64,000 bases of DNA from Pseudoalteromonas neustonica (GTDB lineage Bacteria > Pseudomonadota > Gammaproteobacteria > Enterobacterales > Alteromonadaceae). Under the pieces are notes generated by a model, which was given only the letters and a program-made list of their open reading frames with translations, had not been told where the DNA came from and made no database searches. The stretch's first letter is position 1, and each line of letters begins with the position of its first letter. This document shows positions 1 to 9,748 of this stretch, in pieces. A program made the position numbers and the translations under genes. The stretch is from positions 29,602-93,601 of the forward strand of contig NZ_BDDS01000011.1 in the NCBI RefSeq assembly GCF_001653135.1. The letters run 5' to 3'.

Positions 1-843
1 TTGGCTGTTAATATCCAGTGCTGAAAATGTTTGCATTGCTTGTGTGATCAAAGCAGTGTCATTCAGTTTTTCTTGATCGTAGTAGTCTTTTACCCAACTT
101 TCCCAGCTTGAATGATTTAGATCTGATGTTGTCCAGGTATGGTGTGGTTGCAGTAAATCAGTGGTATGGAAAACAAAACCTAATACTTGCGGGTTCCCGC
201 TTTGTAAATAACTTTGATACCAATATTGACCTAAGTTATCAATGGGTTGAAATGGCATTTCTTCAAAATCATCGTACATGCTATAGGTAGAATCGCTGTC
301 GATTCTATAATTGGCTTCAGTCACACCATAGCTATTATATTTTGACGAATCAGCATTAAACCAACCTGTCTCGCCTCCTTTTCCATCGTCAAGGTAGTCA
401 CCTTTTAACCACGCTGATGCTAGGTTATCAACAGTGCCCCATACAGTCAGCTTTTGGTAATTATAGCCGCCAAAGTCGTTACCATGTTGATCTGCACCTT
501 GTGTATGATTTTGAAAGTGCCAATAGCTTGTGTATTTAACAATACTTTCAGCTGCTCCCCAGACAGGTGCTTGTACGCATGAACCTGTGACTGCGCCACA
601 AAAAAACGTATCTTCAAAGTCATCTACATCATAGGCGGCTTGACCGAGTACGTCAGCTAGTTGTGTTATGGTCATATTATTTTGCTGAGCATAGCGACTC
701 AACGCCAAAAATTCCGTGCTACTTGGGTGCTGCTGCATATAATTTACGGCATCAATAACAATGCGCTTATGTGTTTCTTGGCTAAACGCTTGAGCTTGGC
801 TAGTACTTAAAAGTAATAGTGCTGTTAAAAGCTGTTTTTTCAT
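1..843 (-). CDS. Secreted phospholipase C / S1-P1 nuclease-like protein (partial, 3' end off window)
   Basis: An open minus-strand frame starts with ATG at 843 and is still open at base 1, giving 281 codons without a stop. The N-terminus is a Sec signal peptide (MKKQLLTALLLLSTSQAQA, cleavage after AQA). The mature part has His and Asp clusters typical of zinc-dependent phospholipase C and S1/P1 nucleases: ETHKRIV near the N-terminus, YWHFQNHTQGADQHG in the middle, and near the visible end FHTTDLLQPHHTW followed by LNHSSWESW. That last His/Trp block is what suggests the family. Probably periplasmic or secreted, acting on phospholipids or nucleic acid; substrate cannot be told from sequence. 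It has no visible partner gene. Its upstream side faces a MITE-like element. Confidence 0.6.
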   Translation of the reverse strand, partial: MKKQLLTALLLLSTSQAQAFSQETHKRIVIDAVNYMQQHPSSTEFLALSRYAQQNNMTITQLADVLGQAAYDVDDFEDTFFCGAVTGSCVQAPVWGAAESIVKYTSYWHFQNHTQGADQHGNDFGGYNYQKLTVWGTVDNLASAWLKGDYLDDGKGGETGWFNADSSKYNSYGVTEANYRIDSDSTYSMYDDFEEMPFQPIDNLGQYWYQSYLQSGNPQVLGFVFHTTDLLQPHHTWTTSDLNHSSWESWVKDYYDQEKLNDTALITQAMQTFSALDINSQ

Positions 844-963
844 CGTGTTCTCATAGTGTTGTGAAGTAATTACTAATATTAAAAAGTAGAGTAGTTACAC
901 TATAATGACAAATTAATTAAACATTAAATTAACAACATTACCTATTTTGATACTTTGGTGCTA

Positions 964-1249
964 GGCCTGTTTATCTTTCGAGGTTGAATTTGCAGCAGTG
1001 TGTTTGGTTTTTAGGCAAGGCAGAGTCAATGATGTGTGGTTATTCCCCATAGGCGATAACTCAGTATAAATGCCAAACATGCGCTGCCCAAAGGGTTCTT
1101 CCTAGGGGTACACGGATGTAGGTAAGGGGCGTGAGCAGGACGCACAAGCTTTGCTCGGTTTTTACTTAGCCCGCTCGATTACAAACCTCGCGCCGCGATT
1201 AAATCGCCCCTAGATTGAATAAGTTTCAATCCACAAAGGTCAACAGGCC
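964..1249. mobile_element. MITE-like repeat element, family A (full copy, with inverted ends)
   Basis: This stretch fills most of the 406 bp gap between the phospholipase-like gene and the photolyase gene. The ends are imperfect inverted repeats: GGCCTGTTTATCTTT on the left, and GGCCTGTTGACCTTT when the right end is read on the other strand. CTA flanks both sides (961-963 and 1250-1252), as a 3 bp target duplication would. The right CTA is the stop codon (TAG on the minus strand) of the photolyase gene. The interior has a near-palindromic GCGATTAAATCGC. The block at 1151-1210 recurs at about 2897-2956. There is no open frame of note, so it would be non-autonomous. Confidence 0.6.
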
Positions 1250-2803
1250 CTAGAGTTTTTCTATATTAGTTAAGCACCACTGCGCTCTTTTTAAAGTTGC
1301 CGATTGTTGAGTTTCGTTTTGCTTTTGCCAATTTTTATAGACCATACCTATGCGTGGGTTACGCGATAAGCGGGCTTCGTGGGTATGCATAAATAGCCAA
1401 TATAAACTATTAAACGGGCAGGCCGTTTCTTCACTTTTTTGTTTGACGTTATAATGACAACCTTTACAGTAATCACTCATTTTGTTTATGTAGTTTCCGC
1501 TCGAAGCATACGGTTTTGTTGCAATTAGCCCACCATCAGCAAACTGGCTCATTCCTCGTGTGTTAGGCATTTCTACCCATTCAATGGCGTCGATATAAAT
1601 TCCTAAATACCAGTTATCTACGTCATCAGGCTTGATGCCGGTCAATAAACAGAAGTTGCCTGTGATCATCAATCGTTGAATGTGATGCGCATATGCCGTG
1701 TCTAAACTTTGATCGATTGCCTGCTTCATGCAGTTCATTTTTGTGTTACCGTGCCAAAAATAATCGGGCAATGCCCGTCTTGCATTTAGTTCGTTTTTAG
1801 TCGCGTAGTCTGGCATATTTTGCCAATAAACACCCCTTACGTATTCTCGCCAACCTAAAATCTGCCTAATAAACCCCTCAACTTGCGCCAAGTTAATTTC
1901 ATTTTTTCGCTTATCAAATTCACTCAACACTTGGTTAATAACGTGCATTGGATGCAACATTTTTGTGTTAAGGGCAAAAGCGATACGACTGTGATAAAGG
2001 CTCCATTTGTGTGATGTTTGACACGTCATGGCATCTTGAAACTGACCAAAATGAGGTAAAAGGTGGGTGCAAAAGTAATCTAGTAGTTGTTTTGCTTGAT
2101 TGCGACTCGTAGGCCATAAAAGAGTTGAAGAGCAATGACCTAGTGTACTTATTTTATGATTATTAATTCGCCGTAAAATAATTTCAATATCATTACTGAA
2201 TACTTTAGGTTCAGGGATTGTTGCTAAGTCGGCTTTCTTTAATTTATTACGATTGTCTTGATCAAAGTTCCATTGTCCGCCTTGTGGTGCGCCATCTTTC
2301 ATTAAGATATTAAAGCGTTTGCGCATCATGCGGTAAAAGAACTCCATTTTCACATGTTTATCTTTTTTAAAGTGGGCGCTAATATCACTGTAAGGTAATA
2401 GAAAATGTTCGCTATCACAGGCGCTTATTTTCAAAGATATGTGTGATTCTAACTGCTGCATTTGCTGATATAGCCGATATTCATCTGGATACTGATACTG
2501 GATTTCCTGGCATTGGTATTGCTCAGCTAAACGCTTTAAAAGAGTTGTAATGGACTCATCATGTTGGGTGTCATCAAGGGTTAAATGCAACACATTTAAT
2601 TGTGATTTTTTAAGGGCACTGGCAAAGTTTTCCATAGCTGAAAAAAATGCTGCGACTTTTTGTATATGATGCTTTACATAATTAGTCTCTTGTTTTAATT
2701 CAGCAATGACATAAAGGTATTGCGCTTGGTTTTCTTCTTTATACCAAGTGTGATTTGCATTGAGCTGGTCGCCAAAAATAAATCGTAATATTTTATATGC
2801 CAT
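1250..2803 (-). CDS. Iron-sulfur bacterial cryptochrome/photolyase (FeS-BCP, PhrB-like)
   Basis: 517 aa. Similar throughout to the FeS-BCP (prokaryotic (6-4) photolyase) family, which repairs UV lesions in DNA using FAD and light and carries a [4Fe-4S] cluster. The N-terminal Rossmann-like domain begins RFIFGDQLN. Four cysteines lie at 358, 446, 449 and 462, within MNCMK, YCKGCHY and TACPFNS. From memory this spacing matches the cluster ligands of Agrobacterium PhrB (350/438/441/454). The FAD-binding helical domain includes LGWREYVRG and HHIQRLMITGNF. Start ATG at 2803. The stop codon abuts a repeat element. It stands alone, with no regulator or partner gene beside it. The family is secure; (6-4) specificity rather than a cryptochrome role is inferred. 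Confidence 0.88.
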   Translation of the reverse strand: MAYKILRFIFGDQLNANHTWYKEENQAQYLYVIAELKQETNYVKHHIQKVAAFFSAMENFASALKKSQLNVLHLTLDDTQHDESITTLLKRLAEQYQCQEIQYQYPDEYRLYQQMQQLESHISLKISACDSEHFLLPYSDISAHFKKDKHVKMEFFYRMMRKRFNILMKDGAPQGGQWNFDQDNRNKLKKADLATIPEPKVFSNDIEIILRRINNHKISTLGHCSSTLLWPTSRNQAKQLLDYFCTHLLPHFGQFQDAMTCQTSHKWSLYHSRIAFALNTKMLHPMHVINQVLSEFDKRKNEINLAQVEGFIRQILGWREYVRGVYWQNMPDYATKNELNARRALPDYFWHGNTKMNCMKQAIDQSLDTAYAHHIQRLMITGNFCLLTGIKPDDVDNWYLGIYIDAIEWVEMPNTRGMSQFADGGLIATKPYASSGNYINKMSDYCKGCHYNVKQKSEETACPFNSLYWLFMHTHEARLSRNPRIGMVYKNWQKQNETQQSATLKRAQWCLTNIEKL

Positions 2804-2874
2804 AAACTTAACCTAAAACACTTTTATACGATTGACCTCTAAAATTGGATCTCATTATGTAAGGCGTGCTGGCC

Positions 2875-2957
2875 AAAGCGTTCTTCCTAGTCTTTGTTGC
2901 TCGGTTTTTACTTAGCCCGCTAGGTTACAAACTTTGCGCCGCGATTAAATCGCCCCC
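2875..2957. repeat. Family A repeat, internal fragment
   Basis: In the gap upstream of the photolyase gene. The segment with GCGTTCTTCCTAG, TTGCTCGGTTTTTACTTAGC and GCGCCGCGATTAAATCGCC matches the inner right part of the element at 964-1249 with few differences. The terminal inverted repeats are absent, so it is a fragment or short variant. Confidence 0.6.
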
Positions 2958-2981
2958 ATATCTACGCAGATTGGTATTAAC

Positions 2982-3028
2982 CCCCTGTGAAACGCTGAAG
3001 TTTGCATCTTGAGGTTGTTTGTATATAA
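2982..3028. repeat. Family B repeat, right-end fragment
   Basis: CCCTGTGAAACGCTGAA followed by TGCATCTTGAGG and a degraded TTTGTATATAA. The same ordered motif occurs at 22730-22774 and, more diverged, at 59419-59462. No matching left arm is seen here. It lies just upstream of the DUF4124 gene and could contribute to its promoter region. Confidence 0.6.
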
Positions 3029-3068
3029 ATGTGGTATAAAAAGAAATTCAAACAAAGGAATGTAATCT

Positions 3069-3878
3069 GTGATTAATCGTCAGTACCATAGTGAAATATT
3101 AAAAATTGCTTTATCTTGCCTGATTACCCTTTGTTACGTGGGGCCTTTACATGCCAACGTTTATAAATGTGAGAACAAAGGGGTCGTGGAATTTAGTCAA
3201 TTTCCATGCGGGGAAAATGCTGAGTTTATTGTTGTAAAAGAACAAAAAAGCGTACCTACACCAAAAGTTATACTGGAGGCAACGGGGGAATCTGATATTG
3301 ATAGCTATATTCGTTTGAAACAGATTGACGCGCAGATCCAACAACATCAAGATAAGATCGATACACTTAGCGTTAAAATGAATAAAATAATTGCAGCGTT
3401 AGTAAATCAATCTGATGCGCAGCTTAATAACTTATCGGGTGCAAAAAAGGATATTGCAATAGCAAATCAAATGACTAACGCTTCACAACGATTTACTGTG
3501 TTAATTGAACGTGAACAGCATGACATTGATCGTTTAGTCAGTGAAAAAAAACATTTAAAAGAAAACCAAAACAGTGATGTTAAAAGTACACAAACGCCAC
3601 AGAGTAAAGGTATAGATTCATTTATTCGTTTACAGACAATTAAGCGAGAGATGCAAAGGCATCAGGCAAAAATAAATACATATCAAATCAACATGAACCA
3701 GCAAATATCAGCGCTTGAGGATGAGGTAAGTGAACAGCCAACGAATATCACGGATGCGACTTATGATGATTCATTATCCAGAAGGATGGAGGCGGTAACA
3801 TCTAAGTATCATACATTAATAGACGTAGAGCAGCGTCAGATCGATAGACTTCATTCTGAAATGATTAGCTTACAGTAA
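3069..3878 (+). CDS. Secreted DUF4124-domain protein with duplicated coiled-coil region
   Basis: 269 aa, GTG start at 3069 preceded by AAAGGA at 3054-3059. An N-terminal hydrophobic segment (residues about 10-29, ending at LHAN) looks like a signal peptide. It is followed by a DUF4124-like motif, VYKCENKGVVEFSQFPCG (about 31-48), whose two Cys could form a disulfide. The rest is predicted helical and charged and contains an internal duplication: DIDSYIRLKQIDAQIQQHQ and GIDSFIRLQTIKREMQRHQ each start a related segment of roughly 80 residues. Probably periplasmic. No function can be assigned, and neither neighbour gives a clue. Confidence 0.7.
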   Translation: MINRQYHSEILKIALSCLITLCYVGPLHANVYKCENKGVVEFSQFPCGENAEFIVVKEQKSVPTPKVILEATGESDIDSYIRLKQIDAQIQQHQDKIDTLSVKMNKIIAALVNQSDAQLNNLSGAKKDIAIANQMTNASQRFTVLIEREQHDIDRLVSEKKHLKENQNSDVKSTQTPQSKGIDSFIRLQTIKREMQRHQAKINTYQINMNQQISALEDEVSEQPTNITDATYDDSLSRRMEAVTSKYHTLIDVEQRQIDRLHSEMISLQ

Positions 3879-4059
3879 TCACACGGCATCAATTGGTTCG
3901 TCATATATATTGCTCAACGCTGTGATGATATTTGCTTTTTAATTGTTTATTGAGAGATACGATACTGGGTTTGATTATTGCAATGCTATGCAATAATTGT
4001 TGTTTATCGTGAGTGTTTATCCCATGGATTTCGATTGTGTTTTCTTTACTAGTTTTTGG

Positions 4060-4088
4060 TTGCTAATTACAGCAACCCTCTTTATAAT
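4060..4088 (+). promoter_or_regulatory. Predicted sigma70 promoter of the tRNA-fMet/rimP/nusA/infB operon
   Basis: TTGCTA (4060-4065), a 17 bp spacer, then a consensus TATAAT (4083-4088) followed by GC-rich AGGCGC, as expected for a stable-RNA promoter. It sits about 65 bp before the tRNA. A 7 bp inverted repeat, GGTTGCT/AGCAACC (4058-4077), overlaps the -35 and spacer. The rest of the preceding gap (3879-4059) shows nothing else I can name. Confidence 0.6.
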
Positions 4089-4154
4089 AGGCGCTATTGT
4101 TTAGCTTAGCTTACTTTTGCTAAATATGTATCAAGGACACTTGATGCTAGTTGT

Positions 4155-4231
<77 letters not shown>

Positions 4232-4385
4232 CAACTTTGAGTAGCGATTTTTTGTTACTGATTTGAAATCGCGCATTCTATGTAATGCGCGTTTTGCGTT
4301 TAAGCAGTTGTGCTTATTCAGGTGGCCTTTAGCTACCCGCAACCAAGCTTGGCCCATGGCCACACAGTTTTATGCTTTAGGTGTG

Positions 4386-4415
4386 ACGCCCCGCTTGGTT
4401 CGGGGCGTTGTTGTA
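4386..4415 (+). terminator. Leader hairpin between tRNA-fMet and rimP
   Basis: Stem ACGCCCCG/CGGGGCGT (4386-4393 and 4401-4408) with a 7 nt loop, followed by the T-rich TGTTGTATC. A second small stem CTTGGT/ACCAAG follows at 4425-4441. Likely a terminator, processing site or part of an attenuator in the operon leader. Confidence 0.5.
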
Positions 4416-4459
4416 TCTGCACCACTTGGTTTTATACCAAGGAATAAGTTAAGTATTTT

Positions 4460-4480
4460 AGGGCTATAAGCCCTTTTTTT
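4460..4480 (+). terminator. Intrinsic terminator/attenuator in the rimP leader
   Basis: Stem AGGGCT/AGCCCT with loop ATA (4460-4474) followed directly by a T run to 4480. The rimP ribosome binding site (GGAGG, 4489-4493) starts nine bases later. Transcripts must read through this to express rimP, nusA and infB, so it is placed to act as an attenuator. In E. coli the same operon is known to be autoregulated by NusA through leader termination; a similar role here is inference. Confidence 0.6.
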
Positions 4481-4499
4481 GTTTGTATGGAGGATTTTC

Positions 4500-4955
4500 G
4501 TGACAAAACTTGAGCAAGATTTATTAACCATGCTTTCACCGTCAGTAGAGATGTTAGGCTTTGAATTACATGGTCTTGAGTTTGTGCAAGCCGGTCGCCA
4601 TTCTACGCTTAGAGTCTACATTGATCATGAAGCGGGGATTTCAGTCGATAATTGTGCTGACGCAAGTCGTCAAATTAGCGCAATTTTAGACGTCGAAGAC
4701 CCAATTACAAACGAATATGATTTGGAAGTGTCGTCTCCGGGTGTTGATCGTCTATTATTCAAACAAGACCATTACGAGAAGGCGCAAGGAGAGGAAGTAC
4801 GCGTACGTACTAAACTTCCACAGGATGGTCGTCGTAATTTTAAAGGCGACTTAGTATCAGTTAGCAGTGATATGATCACACTATCAAGTGATGGTGCTGA
4901 GCATCTAATCATGCTGAGCAACGTTGAACGTGCGAACATCATCGCAAAGTTTTAA
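4500..4955 (+). CDS. rimP: Ribosome maturation factor RimP
   Basis: 151 aa, close to the usual 150. RimP binds the free 30S subunit and assists its assembly, near S12. The start is GTG at 4500 because GGAGG lies six bases upstream and the protein then begins VTKLEQDLL like its homologues; an upstream in-frame TTG inside the terminator T run would give a spurious extension. Family motifs visible: [28 protein letters not shown], and [12 protein letters not shown]. First protein gene after tRNA-fMet, with nusA 38 bp downstream in the same operon. Confidence 0.95.
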   Translation: MTKLEQDLLTMLSPSVEMLGFELHGLEFVQAGRHSTLRVYIDHEAGISVDNCADASRQISAILDVEDPITNEYDLEVSSPGVDRLLFKQDHYEKAQGEEVRVRTKLPQDGRRNFKGDLVSVSSDMITLSSDGAEHLIMLSNVERANIIAKF

Positions 4956-4993
4956 TACGAGTGCGAAGGAATAGGGCAAGCGAGGCATTACCC

Positions 4994-6493
4994 ATGGCAA
5001 AAGAGATATTATTGGTTGCTGAAGCCGTTTCCAATGAGAAAGCGGTTCCAAAAGAAAAGATTTTCGAAGCGTTAGAGTTCGCATTAGCGACAGCGACTAA
5101 GAAAAAACATATTGGCGAAATTGAAGTTCGTGTAGCAATTGACCGTAAAACGGGTGACTACGACACATTTCGTCGTTGGCAGATTGCTCCAGTACTTGAA
5201 GATGGTTCACTTGAAAACCCATACAGCGAAATTACATTAGAAGCTGCACAAGTTGAAGATGAAAATCTACAAATGGGTGACTTTGTTGAAGAGCAAATTG
5301 AATCAATCAAGTTTGATCGAATCACAACACAAATGGCCAAACAGGTAATCGTACAAAAAGTACGTGAAGCTGAACGCGCATTAGTAGTTGAAGCATATAA
5401 AGATCAAGAAGGCGAGTTAGTAACGGGTGTTGTAAAAAAAGCAACGCGTGATGCAATCGTGCTTGATTTAGGTAATAATGCAGAAGCGGTAATTTACCGT
5501 GATGACATGTTACCTCGTGAAAACTTCCGTCCAGGCGATCGTATTCGTGGTCTACTTTACGAAGTAAAACCAGAAGCACGCGGCGCACAGTTATTTGTAA
5601 CGCGCTCTAAGCCTGAAATGCTGATGGAGTTGTTCCGCATTGAGGTGCCAGAAATTGGCGAAGAGATGATTGAATTACGTGCCGCTGCACGTGATCCAGG
5701 TTCACGTGCTAAAATCGCTGTAAAATCTAACGACAAACGTATTGATCCAATTGGTGCGTGTGTTGGTATGCGTGGCGCACGTGTACAAGCTGTGTCTACA
5801 GAGCTTGGTGGTGAACGTGTTGATATCGTACTATATGACGATAATCCAGCACAGTTTGTTATCAATGCAATGTCACCGGCTGAAGTTGCATCTATCGTAA
5901 TGGATGAAGATACGCATTCTATGGATATCGCTGTTGAAGCTGATAACCTAGCACAAGCAATTGGTCGTAACGGTCAAAACGTTCGTCTTGCTAGCCAGTT
6001 AACTGGTTGGGAATTAAACGTAATGACAGTTGAAGACATGCGTACTAAGAACGAAGCTGAGTCAGACAAGCTAATTAACTTATTTACACAAAACCTTGAT
6101 ATCGATGATGATTTTGCGTCATTGCTTATTAATGAAGGTTTCTCAACACTTGAAGAAGTAGCCTATGTACCAGCTGCTGAGTTTTTAGAAATTGATGGTT
6201 TAGATGAAGAAATGGTTGATTTACTTCGTTCGCGTGCAAAAGATGCATTAACAACGAAAGCATTGAAAACAGAAGAAAGCCTTGAAGGTGCAGAGCCTGC
6301 TGAAGATTTATTAGCACTTGAAGGGTTAGAACGTCACCTAGCGTTTGTTATGGCAAGCAAAGGGGTTGTTACGTTAGAAGATTTAGCAGAGCAAGGTATT
6401 GACGAATTAGTAGATATTACAGAGCTTTCTTCTGAGAAAGCGGGTGAGCTAATTATGGCTGCACGTAATATTTGTTGGTTCGCAGACGAGTAA
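4994..6493 (+). CDS. nusA: Transcription termination/antitermination factor NusA
   Basis: 499 aa (E. coli 495). It binds RNA polymerase and RNA, modulating pausing, termination and antitermination. Start ATG at 4994 gives [20 protein letters not shown], aligned with E. coli; a longer in-frame reading starting at 4961 lacks homology. Order: N-terminal RNAP-binding domain, S1 domain (around [20 protein letters not shown]), two KH domains ([15 protein letters not shown] and [18 protein letters not shown]), and two C-terminal acidic repeats with [20 protein letters not shown] and [19 protein letters not shown]. It sits between rimP and infB and may regulate its own operon through the leader terminators. 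Confidence 0.97.
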   Translation: MAKEILLVAEAVSNEKAVPKEKIFEALEFALATATKKKHIGEIEVRVAIDRKTGDYDTFRRWQIAPVLEDGSLENPYSEITLEAAQVEDENLQMGDFVEEQIESIKFDRITTQMAKQVIVQKVREAERALVVEAYKDQEGELVTGVVKKATRDAIVLDLGNNAEAVIYRDDMLPRENFRPGDRIRGLLYEVKPEARGAQLFVTRSKPEMLMELFRIEVPEIGEEMIELRAAARDPGSRAKIAVKSNDKRIDPIGACVGMRGARVQAVSTELGGERVDIVLYDDNPAQFVINAMSPAEVASIVMDEDTHSMDIAVEADNLAQAIGRNGQNVRLASQLTGWELNVMTVEDMRTKNEAESDKLINLFTQNLDIDDDFASLLINEGFSTLEEVAYVPAAEFLEIDGLDEEMVDLLRSRAKDALTTKALKTEESLEGAEPAEDLLALEGLERHLAFVMASKGVVTLEDLAEQGIDELVDITELSSEKAGELIMAARNICWFADE

Positions 6494-6518
6494 TTTATTA
6501 ACGGAGGTATTAGAGACT

Positions 6519-9176
6519 ATGGCAGAAGTAAATGTTGAAAAACTAGCCGGGGATATTGGTACAACTGTTGATAAATTACTTCAACAACTATCGCAAGCCG
6601 GTATCACTAAGCAAGCAGGTGATAATGTAACTGAAGCTGAAAAAGCAACGTTACTTGATCACTTAAGCAAGCAACATGGCGGCACAGGCTCAGATGGCCC
6701 TGCACGTATGACTTTACAACGTAAGAGCAAAAGCACACTGAGTGTAACTGGCTCTACAGGTCAAGCAAAGTCTGTACAGGTTGAGGTTCGCAAAACCCGT
6801 ACTTACGTGAAGAAAAGCGCTATTGAGCAAGAGCAAGAACAAGCACGTATAGCAGCTGAAGAAGCCGCTCGTCGTGAAGTTGAGCAAAAGGCAGCGCAAG
6901 AAGCTGCTGAGCTTAAAGCAAAACAAGATGCAGAGCGTAAAGCCAAAGAAGAGGCTGACCGTAAAGCAAAAGAGGAAGCTAAACGTAAAGCAGATGCTGA
7001 ACGTGCAGCAAAACAGAAGCAGATGACCCCAGAGCAAAGCGCTAAGTCAGAGAAAGATCGCGTTGAAGCTGAGCGTCTGCAAAAAGAAGCAGAAGAGGCC
7101 GCATTGAAGAAAGCTGAAGAAGAAGCGAAACGTCAAGCAGAAGAAGCAAGAAAGCTAGCTGAAGAAAACTCAGCACGCTGGAAGAAAGAAGAAGAAGAAC
7201 GTAAGAAACGCGAAGAGACAGCGGATCACCATCTTACGACTTCAACTTACGCACGTGAAGCAGAAGATGTTGCCGATGCTCGTGATGAGCAAGGTACACG
7301 CCGTGCGAAGAAAAAGAAAAAAGCCCCAGCGAAAGAGAAGTTTTCTCCTTCGAGAGGCAAAAAAGGTAAGCTAAAAGCACCAGCATCATTACAGCACGGT
7401 TTCCAAAAACCAACTGTTGATGTTAAAAACGAAGTGCGTATTAGTGAAACAATTACAGTCGCTGAGCTTGCATCACGCATGGCAGTTAAAGGCGCTGAAG
7501 TTGTTAAAACAATGATGAAAATGGGTGACATGGTTACCATTAACCAAGTGATTGACCAAGAAGCTGCACAGTTAGTTGCAGAAGAAATGGGTCACAAGGT
7601 TATCATTGTTAAAGAAAATGAATTAGAGCAAACAGTACTAAATGACCGCCATGAAGATGGTAAGTCTGAGCCTCGTGCTCCAGTAGTAACTGTAATGGGT
7701 CATGTTGACCATGGTAAAACATCAACACTTGATTACATTCGCTCAGCGAAAGTGGCATCAGGTGAAGCGGGTGGTATCACACAGCATATTGGTGCTTATC
7801 ATGTTGATGTTAATGGCAACATGATCACGTTCTTAGATACTCCAGGTCACGCGGCGTTTACATCAATGCGTGCTCGTGGTGCTAAAGCGACTGATATTGT
7901 AATCTTAGTGGTAGCAGCAGATGATGGTGTAATGCCACAGACTAAAGAAGCAGTACAGCATGCGCGTGCAGCTGGCGTTCCTTTAATCATTGCTGTTAAC
8001 AAAATGGATAAAGAAGGCGTAGACCCAGATCGCGTTAAGAATGAGCTTGCTCAACTAGACGTTATTCCTGAAGAGTGGGGCGGTGATACACAGTACGTGC
8101 ATATTTCTGCTAAAACTGGTTTAGGTATTGATGAGCTTCTAGAAGCGGTATTAAACCAATCTGAACTACTTGAGCTTACAGCCCCAAGTGTTGGTATGGC
8201 GGCTGGTGTTGTTATTGAATCTCGTCTTGATAAAGGCCGTGGTCCAGTTGCATCTGTACTTGTTCAATCAGGTACGCTTAATCAAGGTGACATTGTATTA
8301 TGTGGTCTTGAGTATGGTCGTGTTCGTGCAATGCGCGATGAGAACGGTAAAGACATTCGCTCTGCAGGTCCTTCTATCCCAGTTGAAATCCTAGGTTTAT
8401 CAGGCATTCCAGCTGCTGGTGATGAAGCAACTGTTGTTAAAGATGAGCGTAAAGCGCGTGAAGTTGCACTTTACCGTCAAGGTAAATTCCGTGATGTTAA
8501 GTTAGCGCGTCAGCAAAAAGCGAAGCTTGAAAACATGTTTACTAACATGACTGAAGGCGATGTGTCTGAAGTTAATGTAGTACTTAAAGCAGACGTTCAG
8601 GGTTCTATCGAAGCGATTTCTGATTCATTGACTAGATTGTCAACAGATGAAGTTAAAGTGAAGATTGTTGGTTCTGGTGTTGGTGGTATCACTGAGACAG
8701 ATGCAACACTTGCTGCAGCATCTAACGCAATCGTGGTTGGCTTTAACGTTCGTGCTGATGCATCTGCTCGTAAAGTGATTGAGACTGAAAACTTAGATTT
8801 ACGTTATTACAGCGTGATCTACAGCTTGATTGACGAAGTTAAACAAGCCATGTCTGGCATGTTAGCACCTGAGTTCAAGCAAGAGATCATTGGTCTTGCT
8901 CAAGTACGTGACGTATTTAAGTCACCAAAAATTGGCGCTATCGCTGGTTGTATGGTTACTGAAGGTACGATTAAGCGTAGCGCGCCAATTCGTGTATTAC
9001 GTGAAAACGTGGTTATCTACGAAGGTGAGCTTGAGTCACTGCGTCGCTTTAAAGACGATGTTGCTGATGTTCGTAACGGCATGGAATGTGGTATCGGCGT
9101 TAAGAACTACAACGACGTTCGCGTTGGTGACCAAATCGAAGTATTCGAGACAGTTGAAGTACAACGTACTCTTTAA
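6519..9176 (+). CDS. infB: Translation initiation factor IF-2
   Basis: 885 aa (E. coli 890). GTPase that places initiator tRNA on the ribosome; the initiator tRNA gene heads this same operon. An AGGTATT-type Shine-Dalgarno precedes ATG 6519. The N-terminal IF2-N domain is followed by a long Ala/Glu/Lys/Arg-rich segment (about 100-270) and a Lys-rich patch ([11 protein letters not shown]). The G domain has G1 GHVDHGKT (394-401), G3 DTPGH (440-444) and G4 NKMD (494-497). Beta-barrel and C-terminal domains complete the protein. In-frame Met codons in the N-terminal part could give shorter isoforms as in E. coli; that is not testable here. Confidence 0.98.
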   Translation: MAEVNVEKLAGDIGTTVDKLLQQLSQAGITKQAGDNVTEAEKATLLDHLSKQHGGTGSDGPARMTLQRKSKSTLSVTGSTGQAKSVQVEVRKTRTYVKKSAIEQEQEQARIAAEEAARREVEQKAAQEAAELKAKQDAERKAKEEADRKAKEEAKRKADAERAAKQKQMTPEQSAKSEKDRVEAERLQKEAEEAALKKAEEEAKRQAEEARKLAEENSARWKKEEEERKKREETADHHLTTSTYAREAEDVADARDEQGTRRAKKKKKAPAKEKFSPSRGKKGKLKAPASLQHGFQKPTVDVKNEVRISETITVAELASRMAVKGAEVVKTMMKMGDMVTINQVIDQEAAQLVAEEMGHKVIIVKENELEQTVLNDRHEDGKSEPRAPVVTVMGHVDHGKTSTLDYIRSAKVASGEAGGITQHIGAYHVDVNGNMITFLDTPGHAAFTSMRARGAKATDIVILVVAADDGVMPQTKEAVQHARAAGVPLIIAVNKMDKEGVDPDRVKNELAQLDVIPEEWGGDTQYVHISAKTGLGIDELLEAVLNQSELLELTAPSVGMAAGVVIESRLDKGRGPVASVLVQSGTLNQGDIVLCGLEYGRVRAMRDENGKDIRSAGPSIPVEILGLSGIPAAGDEATVVKDERKAREVALYRQGKFRDVKLARQQKAKLENMFTNMTEGDVSEVNVVLKADVQGSIEAISDSLTRLSTDEVKVKIVGSGVGGITETDATLAAASNAIVVGFNVRADASARKVIETENLDLRYYSVIYSLIDEVKQAMSGMLAPEFKQEIIGLAQVRDVFKSPKIGAIAGCMVTEGTIKRSAPIRVLRENVVIYEGELESLRRFKDDVADVRNGMECGIGVKNYNDVRVGDQIEVFETVEVQRTL

Positions 9177-9197
9177 TTGCTCGTAAGCTAAGATTAT

Positions 9198-9220
9198 AAA
9201 TGGGGGCTTAGCCCCCATTT
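9198..9220 (+). terminator. Hairpin after infB
   Basis: Perfect inverted repeat AAATGGGGGC/GCCCCCATTT with loop TTA. No real T run follows (GTGTATCC), so it may be a weak terminator or an RNA-processing or stability hairpin. rbfA starts 66 bp on. Confidence 0.5.
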
Positions 9221-9286
9221 GTGTATCCATTATTTAAATAACTTATTTATATTTCTCAATGAGTTATAATTTTAGAGTAAAGTATA

Positions 9287-9748
9287 ATGAGAGAATTTTC
9301 TCGTACTGATCGTGTTGCTCAGCAAATTCAAAAAGAAATTGCTGTTATATTGCAACGTGAAATAAAAGATCCACGCTTAGGCATGGTGACAGTGTCGGCT
9401 GTAGAAGTATCACGCGACTTGTCTTACGCTAAAGTATTCATTACTGTTTTTAATATAGAAGATGAAAATGCAGCGAAGCAAAGTGCTAACGTATTAAACG
9501 AAGCAACAGGATACATCCGCTCATTATTGGGTAAACGTATTCGCGCCCGTATTATGCCGGAGCTGAAGTTTGTAGTTGATAACTCACTGATGGAAGGCAT
9601 GCGCATTTCTAACTTAGTGGATTCAATCATTCGTGAAGACAATGCTAAGCATGTAGATGACGAAGCTGATAGCGTTGATGACGTTAATCAAGTAGATGAC
9701 GAAACAGATAGCGAAGAAGGCACAAATACAGATGGCAAAGCGCAGTAA
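9287..9748 (+). CDS. rbfA: 30S ribosome-binding factor RbfA
   Basis: 153 aa; E. coli has 133. Cold-shock-related factor that binds 30S near helix 1 of 16S rRNA for late maturation. The KH-type core is clear: [41 protein letters not shown], and [17 protein letters not shown]. The extra length is an acidic C-terminal tail rich in Asp/Glu ([12 protein letters not shown] then DDETDSEEG), which looks internally duplicated. The last 17 bases overlap the start of truB, so translation is probably coupled. Confidence 0.95.
   Translation: MREFSRTDRVAQQIQKEIAVILQREIKDPRLGMVTVSAVEVSRDLSYAKVFITVFNIEDENAAKQSANVLNEATGYIRSLLGKRIRARIMPELKFVVDNSLMEGMRISNLVDSIIREDNAKHVDDEADSVDDVNQVDDETDSEEGTNTDGKAQ

Noticed and set aside
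1..3900. Genomic island at the left end
   Set aside because: The genes have composition like their neighbours, there is no integrase or tRNA-linked attachment repeat at tRNA-fMet, and the repeats are intergenic elements seen elsewhere in the window.
7400..8000. Possible second gene or fusion in the long Ala/Glu/Lys-rich part of infB
   Set aside because: The charged low-complexity segment before the G domain is normal for IF2 and the frame is continuous.
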